From positions 1 to 5,151 of the forward strand of contig JACPFH010000261.1 of NCBI GenBank assembly GCA_016183075.1: 5,151 nt of DNA. The letters are read 5' to 3'. The first letter of the stretch is position 1, and every line of letters begins with the position of its first letter. This document shows, one piece after another, positions 1 to 5,093 of the stretch. Under the pieces are notes generated by a model. The model was given only the letters and a program-made list of their open reading frames with translations. It was not told where the DNA came from and did no database searches. This DNA is from Deltaproteobacteria bacterium (GTDB taxonomy: Bacteria; Desulfobacterota; Binatia; UBA9968). The position numbers and the translations under genes were made by a program.

Positions 1-105
1 GATCTGATGAGTGTGGGGCAGGGTCCGGTCTAGCAGCAAAGCATCTCAGGCGCTTCACAGTCGGGCACGTTTACCATCAGAGGAGTTACACGCAATTCGG
101 TCACG
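1..105. other. Left-edge non-coding stretch
   Basis: No gene can be supported here. A short plus-strand frame is open from base 1 to a TAG at 31-33 and could be the last ten codons of a gene cut by the window edge, but it is too short to judge. Another plus frame stays open to about base 150 but has no recognisable protein character and runs antisense into the zinc-ribbon gene. I see no good hairpin with a T-run to terminate the minus-strand operon that ends at 106. Confidence 0.5.
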
Positions 106-675
106 CTAAAAGGGCAAGACCATGCGGAGAAGCGCCCGCAAGATCAAACTGAACGCGCCGCGCAACGTGGCTTTGGCTGAGAGGTCGGGTTCTTCCTCGG
201 CGTGAGGATAGGCAAAGATCCCGCGCGTGCCGGTGGTCACCCAGGCGTTTGGGTCGGGCGCGACCTTCACCACCTTCCTAATGGTTTCCTCGGGAGCCAG
301 TCGTTCTGTCCTGGTTTTCTTCTGCAGGCGCTTATAGCGGCCGAACTGCCCGCGGTTGAGCCAGATCCCTTCGCATCGGCGGCAGCGCTGAAGCTGGATT
401 TCAGCGGGCAGCAGGGGATCACGCAGCACTTGCAACCGATCCCGGCACCGAGGGCAATAGAGGGTTTTCTGGGGAAAGTCGATCGGCTGCTGGAGCAGCG
501 TCTCGTCTACCGGATCGAGACGACCGGCTTCCTCTGGAACGATAGGAAAAAGCTCCCACTTGTCGCACCAGATTCCGCCGCACTTGCGGCACTGGTCCAG
601 GACGATGAGCGTTCCCGGGTTGGCCCGAGCCGAGACCTCCTTCATCTCGACATCGCAGACAGGGCAGCGCGCCAT
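106..675 (-). CDS. Double zinc-ribbon protein (zf-TFIIB type)
   Basis: A 189-residue protein with two copies of the TFIIB-like zinc-ribbon pattern, each made of two CxxC knuckles. The first uses C4/C7 and C29/C32, followed by GGIWCDKWEL. The second uses C74/C77 and C98/C101, followed by EGIWLNRGQF. The C-x-x-C-x-G-[IV]-W-x-[DN]-x-x-[EQ] signature is typical of the family. An extra cysteine, C37, lies just after the first ribbon. The middle (about 115-165) is charged. The last 20 residues are hydrophobic with spaced arginines and could form an amphipathic or membrane-associated helix. The ATG at 675 is preceded by a purine-rich GGAGAGG about 5 bases away, and it lies 30 bases after the HtpX-like gene, so it is the last gene of that operon. 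Family members mostly lack a known function; a role in metal sensing or as an adaptor to the protease is only inference. Confidence 0.88.
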   Translation of the reverse strand: MARCPVCDVEMKEVSARANPGTLIVLDQCRKCGGIWCDKWELFPIVPEEAGRLDPVDETLLQQPIDFPQKTLYCPRCRDRLQVLRDPLLPAEIQLQRCRRCEGIWLNRGQFGRYKRLQKKTRTERLAPEETIRKVVKVAPDPNAWVTTGTRGIFAYPHAEEEPDLSAKATLRGAFSLILRALLRMVLPF

Positions 676-705
676 GCTTTCCTCTCCTCGCCTCCCGCAA
701 CCGGT

Positions 706-1692
706 TCAAGGGTTGCGGAGCTGACCGTGCACTCCGGCCATCCGGTAAAGCAGCAGCATCCGGCGCGCGATCGGCGGGTGAGTGCTTAGGAGATCGGCCA
801 ACCGTCCTTCGCGATCATCGACGCGCCGCCGCAGCGGATTGACGAAGAAAAGATGCGCCGTGCCGCGGCTGGGGTGGGAGAAAGGCATCGCCGCGTCGCG
901 GATCTTCTCCAGGGCCTTGGCCAGCCCCATTGGGTTACGCGTGTATTCAGCGCCCGTGGCATCCGCGAGATATTCCCTCTGCCGGGACACCGCCATCGCC
1001 AGCAAGCGCGAGATCAGCGGCGAAAGAACAATCAGGAGCAGCGCGGGAACGACAAGCGCGGCGCTTTTGCTACTCGTCCCCCGGCGGGGGCGCGAGGCGC
1101 TGAAGGAGCGCTGCGTCCAGTCGGAAAGGAGCGCGATGCCGCCCAGCAGAATGCTCACCAAGGTCATAAGCAGTATATCCTGGTTGCGGACATGGGCGAT
1201 CTCGTGGGCGATAACGCCTTGGGTCTCTTCCCGGTTGAGCAGGGCCAAAAGTCCGGTGGTCACGCATACCGAGGCGTGGAACTCGTCCCTCCCCGTAGCA
1301 AAGGCATTTGGGGCAGGATCGAAAATGACATGGATCCTGGGCATAGGGCACCCCGATGCAAGCGCCATCTCCGTCACCACGTTGTGCACCTCGCGATGCT
1401 CCGGGATCTGGAGGTCTAGAGGCTCGGCGCCGAGGGAACGCAAGATGAGCGCGCTTCCCTGATAGTACGAGGTGAGCGTGATGGCGGCCGCCAAAGCCAG
1501 AGAGGCAACCGTGGCCACGGGGAACGGCGGACCCGCGGGCGTAAAGGCGTCCAGATACACGTAGTCTGCCGAGAGGCCGACGGCGACAAACAAGAGGAGA
1601 AAACAAAAGACGATCCAGGCGCTGAGCCGCCGGTTACGGGCCTGGCGCTCCCTGAAATCCACCGGCCCGGGCGTATCCGGCCACGCGGCCAT
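706..1692 (-). CDS. htpX: HtpX-like M48 family membrane zinc metalloprotease
   Basis: A 328-residue integral membrane protease of peptidase family M48, expected to cleave damaged or misfolded membrane proteins with its active site in the cytoplasm. The zinc site is clear: HEIAH at 163-167 supplies two histidines and the catalytic glutamate, and the later RQREYLADATG stretch supplies the third ligand (E240). The family motif STHPPIARR near 303-311 is also present. Likely membrane helices lie at about 24-44, 58-80, 170-190 and 211-233, the usual HtpX plan of two helices before and two after the HExxH. The ATG at 1692 begins 3 bases after the stop of the LemA gene with no strong ribosome site of its own, which suggests translational coupling. 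Length is somewhat above the usual 280-300 residues because of a longer charged N-terminus and a short C-terminal tail. The family call is firm; the symbol means HtpX-like, not proven orthology. Confidence 0.93.
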   Translation of the reverse strand: MAAWPDTPGPVDFRERQARNRRLSAWIVFCFLLLFVAVGLSADYVYLDAFTPAGPPFPVATVASLALAAAITLTSYYQGSALILRSLGAEPLDLQIPEHREVHNVVTEMALASGCPMPRIHVIFDPAPNAFATGRDEFHASVCVTTGLLALLNREETQGVIAHEIAHVRNQDILLMTLVSILLGGIALLSDWTQRSFSASRPRRGTSSKSAALVVPALLLIVLSPLISRLLAMAVSRQREYLADATGAEYTRNPMGLAKALEKIRDAAMPFSHPSRGTAHLFFVNPLRRRVDDREGRLADLLSTHPPIARRMLLLYRMAGVHGQLRNP

Positions 1693-1695
1693 CGC

Positions 1696-2253
1696 CTACG
1701 CGCGGAGCGTGAGATCCACCCGCGGCGTCGCCTTTTCGGCCTCCGCCACCGAGAAAAACTCGGTCGGCTGGAAGTTGAAGAACCTGGCGATCAGGCTGGA
1801 GGGGAAAACCTCCTGTCGCATATTAAACCGCATGACAAGGTCGTTATAGTACTGGCGGGAAAAGGCGATCTGGTTTTCCGTCGTCGTCAGCTCCTCCTGA
1901 AGCCGCAAGACGTTCTCGTTGGCCTTGAGGTCCGGGTAGTTCTCCATCAGGGCGAAGATCCGGCCGAGAGCCTGCGTGAGGACGTTTTCTGCATCGGCGG
2001 TCTCCTTGACGCTGCGCGAGGTCACGGCCTTGGCGCGCGCTTCCATGACCTTCTCCAGGGTGTCCTGCTCGAATTTCATATACCCCTTGACCGCTTCGAT
2101 CAGGTTCGGGATGAGATCGTGGCGGCGCTTGAGCTGCACGTCGATTTGCTTCCATGCGTTTTGGATCTGGTGTCGAAGGCTCACCAGAAGATTATAAGTC
2201 CAGATCACCCACACAACCGCCAGAACTAAGATGCCAAGGACCACCCACCTCAT
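1696..2253 (-). CDS. lemA: LemA family protein
   Basis: A 185-residue LemA-family protein with one N-terminal membrane anchor (about residues 3-20, rich in V, L, I and W) followed by a long helical domain. The conserved core is easy to see: the AWKQIDVQLKRRHDLIPNL stretch at about 33-51, the ENYPDLKANENVLRLQEEL stretch near 104-122, then SRQYYNDLVMRFN and FPSSLIA. Length matches the family's usual 180-200 residues. The domain is expected to sit outside the inner membrane, by family knowledge. The ATG at 2253 has a good AAAGGGGG site four bases upstream (2258-2265). It is the first gene of the set with the HtpX-like protease and zinc ribbon. LemA-htpX pairing recurs in bacteria, which supports a shared envelope or protease-partner role, though LemA's biochemical function remains unsettled. 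Confidence 0.94.
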   Translation of the reverse strand: MRWVVLGILVLAVVWVIWTYNLLVSLRHQIQNAWKQIDVQLKRRHDLIPNLIEAVKGYMKFEQDTLEKVMEARAKAVTSRSVKETADAENVLTQALGRIFALMENYPDLKANENVLRLQEELTTTENQIAFSRQYYNDLVMRFNMRQEVFPSSLIARFFNFQPTEFFSVAEAEKATPRVDLTLRA

Positions 2254-2294
2254 TTTTCCCCCTTTCGAAGCTATCAGCGCCCGACTTCGAGTTT

Positions 2295-2359
2295 TTAGTT
2301 TTGAGTTCTCAGTTTTGAGTCAGTCAACTCAAAATCCAAAATTAAAGACTCATAACTAA
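2295..2359. repeat. Nested TTTTGAGT inverted repeat
   Basis: An outer pair TTAGTTTTGAGT (2295-2306) and ACTCATAACTAA (2348-2359) matches at 11 of 12 positions. An inner pair TTTTGAGT (2313-2320) and ACTCAAAA (2327-2334) is perfect around a 6-base loop. AGTTTTGAGT also occurs as an exact direct repeat at 2297-2306 and 2311-2320. The element fills most of the 126-base gap between the oxidase stop and the LemA start. It could form a hairpin that ends oxidase transcription, but the stems are AT-rich, so a terminator role is only possible. Confidence 0.75.
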
Positions 2360-2379
2360 CCATGTTCGTGCCTGCTGCC

Positions 2380-3384
2380 TCATTCACGAATCAATATCGA
2401 CTCAGTGATCTCAGAGACCGCCCCCACGCCGGTCATGATCATCACTCTCTTCAGCTCGTCCGTAAAAAGCCGGATCACCCGCTCCACCCCGGCCACCCCC
2501 GCCGCGGCCACTCCCCAGGCCACAGGCCTCCCCACCAGCACCGCCTTCGCACCCAACGCCAATGCTTTCGCGATGTCTCCGCCGCCTCGTACGCCACTGT
2601 CCAGCAACACAGGGACCTTTCGTCCCACCGCCTCCACCACCTCGGGCAGCGCCTCCACCGCCGCGCGGTTATAATCCAAGATCCGTCCCCCGTGGTTTGA
2701 CACCACCACCGCATCGGCTCCCGCGCCCACAGCCACCCGAGCATCCTCTGCCCCCATGATACCCTTGACAACCAGCGGCAGCGAAACTTCCCGCTTCAGC
2801 CATTCGATATCCTTCGGCGAGGCCGGATGCCCTGTACGCGGCTTGCCGTCGATCTTAGAAAGCGGAATCCGGTCGCCGATCTTGACCGGCTGGACCGTAT
2901 CCATCGTCAACCCCACCGCTGCAAACCCGACTTCTTCGGCGAGCTTTGCGCAGCGCAAAACATCCTCCCGGCCGCGGGTGAGATAACCCATGAAGACGAT
3001 GGGCGCGCGACTCGCTTCTTTCCAGTCGCGCGGGCTCGATATCGCGGCGTGGCTAACAAACAGCATCGTTCGGGCGCGGCCCGCGCCTTCGCCAACCTCG
3101 CGCTCGGCGGTTTCTCGGATCATGGCGAAGCTCCCGACGGGGGCGACGAAAGCCGGGGTCGATACCGGGTGCCCGAAAAGCTCGACCGTAGTGCGGGGAT
3201 CGGTGATGTCGTGAAAAATCCGTTGGCGGAAGACAAACCGCTGCAAGGAGCGCTGATTGCGCCTGAACGTCGCGCGGGTCTCCGCTGCGCCCATGAAGTG
3301 CCTCCACACCTCCTGCGGCATCCGCGCGCGCGCAAGCTCGCGGATGTCCCGCAGCCCCATTTCCTCTATCGGTTTTTCCATCAT
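2380..3384 (-). CDS. FMN-dependent alpha-hydroxy-acid oxidase/dehydrogenase family protein
   Basis: A 334-residue TIM-barrel flavoprotein of the glycolate oxidase / lactate dehydrogenase family, whose members oxidise 2-hydroxy acids to 2-keto acids using FMN. Numbering here starts at the ATG at 3384. The FMN and catalytic motifs of the C-terminal half are intact: LPLVVKG with K207, SNHGGR with the catalytic base H231 and R234, LLDSGVRGGGDIAKALALGA with R266, then VGRP. By eye alignment to spinach glycolate oxidase, Tyr129 is kept (Y134), but Tyr24 becomes H29 and Arg164 falls at a non-arginine position near I169. Tyr24 and Arg164 contact substrate in characterised enzymes, so substrate or chemistry may differ. 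The variable loop before residue 190 is short. The start is ambiguous: an in-frame TTG at 3390 lies 5 bases after GGAGG, the chosen ATG lies 11 bases after it, and a further ATG follows at 3381. Substrate unknown. Confidence 0.9.
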   Translation of the reverse strand: MMEKPIEEMGLRDIRELARARMPQEVWRHFMGAAETRATFRRNQRSLQRFVFRQRIFHDITDPRTTVELFGHPVSTPAFVAPVGSFAMIRETAEREVGEGAGRARTMLFVSHAAISSPRDWKEASRAPIVFMGYLTRGREDVLRCAKLAEEVGFAAVGLTMDTVQPVKIGDRIPLSKIDGKPRTGHPASPKDIEWLKREVSLPLVVKGIMGAEDARVAVGAGADAVVVSNHGGRILDYNRAAVEALPEVVEAVGRKVPVLLDSGVRGGGDIAKALALGAKAVLVGRPVAWGVAAAGVAGVERVIRLFTDELKRVMIMTGVGAVSEITESILIRE

Positions 3385-3390
3385 AATCAA

Positions 3391-3400
3391 GGAGGCCTCC
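3391..3400 (-). promoter_or_regulatory. Palindromic ribosome binding site of the oxidase gene
   Basis: The ten bases GGAGGCCTCC form a perfect palindrome and contain the only strong Shine-Dalgarno core before the oxidase gene. The core is 5 bases from TTG (3390), 11 from ATG (3384) and 14 from ATG (3381). ATG at 3384 is preferred because TTG starts are rare and the spacing is still tolerated. Confidence 0.6.
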
Positions 3401-3416
3401 CAGCTCTTAACGCCGG

Positions 3417-3445
3417 ACTTTACAGCGGGCAGACGAGGGTGTCAA
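3417..3445 (-). promoter_or_regulatory. Sigma-70-type promoter of the oxidase gene
   Basis: Read on the minus strand, a perfect -35 box TTGACA (3440-3445) is followed after exactly 17 bases by TAAAGT (3417-3422), which matches the -10 consensus at four of six positions. Transcription would start near 3410, giving a leader of about 20-26 bases that carries the GGAGG site. This is the best promoter in the window. Confidence 0.65.
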
Positions 3446-3456
3446 ATTAACGAGCA

Positions 3457-3480
3457 GCGACTGAGGGGGCGACCGAAGGG
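3457..3480. repeat. 12-base imperfect tandem repeat upstream of the oxidase promoter
   Basis: GCGACTGAGGGG (3457-3468) is followed directly by GCGACCGAAGGG (3469-3480), identical at 10 of 12 positions. A degenerate third copy, GCGAGCGAGG, starts at 3484. The pair begins about 12 bases upstream of the oxidase -35 box, where an activator could bind, but it may equally be a small GC-rich spacer repeat. Confidence 0.5.
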
Positions 3481-3537
3481 AGCGCGAGCGAGGCTGCGGA
3501 CGTAATAACATGTAGGCTGGCGCAGGGCCTGACCATT

Positions 3538-3603
3538 TTGAACTGTTTGAACGTTTGGAACGTTTTGAACGCCGGATCGGTTCAAGCCGTTCAAGTCGTT
3601 CAA
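3538..3603. repeat. TTGAAC/GTTCAA inverted array with 9-base period
   Basis: The left arm has TTGAAC at 3538, 3547 and 3565 and the one-mismatch form TGGAAC at 3556. The right arm has the reverse complement GTTCAA at 3580, 3589 and 3598. Steps within each arm are exactly 9 bases. The arms face each other across a GC-rich 9-base centre (3571-3579), so the units at 3547, 3556 and 3565 can pair with those at 3598, 3589 and 3580 in one long imperfect hairpin. It could be a spacer repeat family, a structured RNA or a binding array; the sequence does not decide. Confidence 0.8.
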
Positions 3604-3683
3604 CCGGTCGGCGCGAACCCATCGGCCGAGGCCGAGAGGGCGCTTCCCGAGGGAGCTTGGACAATTCGCCGCGGCCCAAAGGC

Positions 3684-3712
3684 TTGACAGGATGACAACT
3701 TTTCTCTAGGAG
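3684..3712 (+). promoter_or_regulatory. Possible promoter of the LLM oxidoreductase gene
   Basis: A perfect TTGACA (3684-3689) is followed after 17 bases by TAGGAG (3707-3712), which matches the -10 consensus at only three positions. It would start transcription near 3719, about 28 bases before the ATG. The -35 box is good and the -10 poor, so the site may need an activator or be chance. Confidence 0.35.
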
Positions 3713-3746
3713 TCAACGCAAGGATAAAGAACCAGCCGAAATATCC

Positions 3747-4784
3747 ATGAGCCTAGACACATCATTTGGAGTCAGGGTGCCGAACTCCGGCCCTCTGGCA
3801 TCACCTTGGTCCATGATTGAGGCCGCAAAGGCAGCGCAATCCTTGGGCTATGACTCCATCTGGGTCCATGATCACCTCACCTGGACATTCGAGATTCACA
3901 GGACTCATATCTCCTCCGGGTCCGAAGAAGCTCTGCGCGCCACGGAGGAACCGGATTTCTATGAGGCATTGACGTCGTTATCGTACCTGGCCGGACAAGT
4001 GAGCCGGGTACGGATCGGGGTCGCCTGTTTAGTGGTTCCATGTAGAAATCCTCTCTACGCCGCCAAGCAGATCGCGACGCTCGACGTGCTGTGCGGGGGA
4101 AGGCTGGATTTGGGCGTCGGCATAGGGTCGCCGGCAACCATCGAGTCTAGAGAGTATGAGATCCTCGGAGTGAACCGGGCCGTGCGAGGGAAAATATGCG
4201 ACGATTATATCGCGGCGATGAAGTCGATCTGGACCACCCATCCGTCCTCTTATCACGGGAGCTTCGTCACATTTGAAGACGCGCAAATTTTTCCCAAACC
4301 GCTGCAAAAGCCCCATCCACCGCTTTGGGTGGGGGGCTGGACCGAGGCGGCGATGAAGCGGACAGCGCGGCTGGGCGACGGGTGGCTTCCGGCCTGGCTC
4401 ACCCCGGAGGATATCGCTCCGAGATACCGCAAGGTCAAAGAAATGGCCTCTGCGTCCGGGCGCGCGCCGGATCGGATCAAGCTCGGATTGGAGGTCTACG
4501 TGAGCATAGACGCGGATTCGTCAAAGGCCAAGCAAAATGCGGTCGGAACCTTCCGGGCAAGCCGTGGCACGTATGAGCGGCTGATGACTCTGCAGGAACT
4601 GGCGAGCGTGAGCTTGATCGGGTGCCCGGAAGAGATCCGGGAAAGAGTCCAGGCCTACAGGGAGTCGGGGGTTTCCCACTTTGAGCTCAAGTTCATCTAT
4701 CCGACGCTTGAGCGGCTGCGGGAGATGATGCAGTTTTTTTCCGCAGAGGTCCTGCAAAAGTTTTCCCGTATCCCCTCTCTTTAG
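3747..4784 (+). CDS. LLM class flavin-dependent oxidoreductase (luciferase-like)
   Basis: A 345-residue bacterial luciferase-like TIM-barrel protein that would use reduced FMN or coenzyme F420 to oxidise or reduce an organic substrate in the cytoplasm. Family marks in order: an N-terminal strand with FGVRVPNSG (7-15), LGYDSIWVHDHL (33-44), SRVRIGVACLVVPCRNPLYAAKQ near 86-108, DVLCGGRLDLGVGIGS (113-128), FEDAQIFPKPLQKPHPPLWVGG near 176-197, and TARLGDGWLP (206-215). Length is normal for the family. The stretch between HDHL and FYEALTSLSYLA (about 45-70) looks long and polar and probably forms part of the substrate pocket. The ATG at 3747 fits the family N-terminus and no other start lies near it, yet no good ribosome site is close: AAGGA sits 22 bases upstream, so translation may be weak or unusual. 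Substrate and cofactor cannot be told from sequence alone. Confidence 0.92.
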   Translation: MSLDTSFGVRVPNSGPLASPWSMIEAAKAAQSLGYDSIWVHDHLTWTFEIHRTHISSGSEEALRATEEPDFYEALTSLSYLAGQVSRVRIGVACLVVPCRNPLYAAKQIATLDVLCGGRLDLGVGIGSPATIESREYEILGVNRAVRGKICDDYIAAMKSIWTTHPSSYHGSFVTFEDAQIFPKPLQKPHPPLWVGGWTEAAMKRTARLGDGWLPAWLTPEDIAPRYRKVKEMASASGRAPDRIKLGLEVYVSIDADSSKAKQNAVGTFRASRGTYERLMTLQELASVSLIGCPEEIRERVQAYRESGVSHFELKFIYPTLERLREMMQFFSAEVLQKFSRIPSL

Positions 4785-4802
4785 AGGCAACCGAACGATC
4801 CA

Positions 4803-4832
4803 TTGACAGCTCCGTTTGCAGGAAGGTACAAA
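4803..4832 (+). promoter_or_regulatory. Probable promoter of the GatC-like/amidase unit
   Basis: A perfect TTGACA (4803-4808) is followed after 18 bases by TACAAA (4827-4832), matching the -10 consensus at four of six positions. It lies in the 105-base gap after the LLM gene and would give a leader of about 50 bases. It suggests the small gene and amidase can be expressed apart from the LLM gene, though read-through is also possible because no strong terminator follows the LLM stop. Confidence 0.5.
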
Positions 4833-4874
4833 CACCTATCGCTTTGTGATGAGAGGCCGAGAGACGATCTTAAC

Positions 4875-4880
4875 AGGAGG
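4875..4880 (+). promoter_or_regulatory. Ribosome binding site that fixes the small gene's start
   Basis: A perfect AGGAGG lies 9 bases before the ATG at 4890. The frame stays open upstream to a TTG at 4803, but that codon is part of the proposed -35 box and has no comparable ribosome site, so the ATG at 4890 is the start. Confidence 0.8.
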
Positions 4881-4889
4881 GTAGAGCCC

Positions 4890-5093
4890 ATGAAAGATGC
4901 AGTGAGGAGGCTCAATAGGGAATACGGATTTAACTTAAGCGAGGAGGAGATTGAGCGGATTGCCAAGCAAGCCGAACAGGCGAACCGTTTGTTCCAGCCG
5001 CTATTCGAAGTCGATCTCACTGGCATAACGCCGCTCACGAAAATCGACAAAACAGTTAAAAAAGGCGCTGTCCCAAAGAAGGTGAAAAAATGA
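4890..5093 (+). CDS. Small GatC-like (amidotransferase subunit C/AtzG-like) protein
   Basis: A 67-residue acidic-then-basic protein. The core GFNLSEEEIERIAKQAEQA (13-31) followed by FEVDLTGITPLTKID (39-53) follows the GatC pattern of a short helix, a helical linker and an EVD-x-x-G-[IV]-x-P turn. Ordinary GatC is about 95 residues; this one ends early, and its last 14 residues are lysine-rich rather than the usual GatC tail. GatC wraps around and stabilises the GatA amidase, and the small subunit AtzG plays a like part with the amidase AtzE in cyanuric acid breakdown. Here the stop (TGA 5091-5093) overlaps the next ATG (5090-5092), the classic sign of subunits made together, and that next gene looks like an amidase. 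I infer a small partner of a catabolic amidase rather than the tRNA-dependent GatCAB enzyme. The similarity is by eye and short. Confidence 0.7.
   Translation: MKDAVRRLNREYGFNLSEEEIERIAKQAEQANRLFQPLFEVDLTGITPLTKIDKTVKKGAVPKKVKK

Larger units (their letters stand above)
3391..3746. other. Divergent intergenic region between the oxidase and LLM genes
   Basis: This 356-base gap separates genes read in opposite directions. From left to right it holds the oxidase ribosome site and promoter, a 12-base imperfect tandem repeat (3457-3480), the 9-base-period inverted array (3538-3603), a short GC-rich inverted repeat TCGGCC-GA-GGCCGA (3622-3635), and a possible promoter for the LLM gene (3684-3712). 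Open frames that cross it have low-complexity, three-residue-periodic translations caused by the 9-base repeat, so I do not call a gene here. Confidence 0.7.

Noticed and set aside
3..150. Plus-strand frame open from the left edge
   Set aside because: It runs antisense into the zinc-ribbon gene and its residues show no family character.
202..789. Long plus-strand open frame opposite the zinc-ribbon gene
   Set aside because: It lies antisense to a protein with clear paired CxxC ribbons and its own translation shows no recognisable domain.
782..1462. Long plus-strand open frames opposite the HtpX-like gene
   Set aside because: Antisense shadows of a GC-rich gene; the minus strand has the HExxH protease with all family motifs.
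2305..2327. Possible LemA promoter with TTGACT (minus strand, 2322-2327)
   Set aside because: The -35 match is good, but at a 17-base spacer the -10 is only about three of six and lies within the repeat, so it is too weak to list.
2362..3505. Several plus-strand open frames opposite the oxidase gene, including a proline-rich one
   Set aside because: The proline richness comes from the G-rich coding strand of the oxidase read in reverse; no domain is visible.
3407..3679. Minus-strand frame of 90 residues across the divergent gap
   Set aside because: Its translation repeats Arg/Ser/Glu-rich triplets because the DNA has a 9-base period, and it overlaps the oxidase promoter.
4731..4742. Run of seven T inside the LLM gene as a frameshift or slippage site
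   Set aside because: The frame continues normally to a sensible end with typical family length, so there is no sign of slippage.
4774..4787. Hairpin CCTCT-CTTT-AGAGG at the LLM stop codon as a terminator
   Set aside because: The stem has only 5 pairs, overlaps the coding end and is not followed by a T-run.
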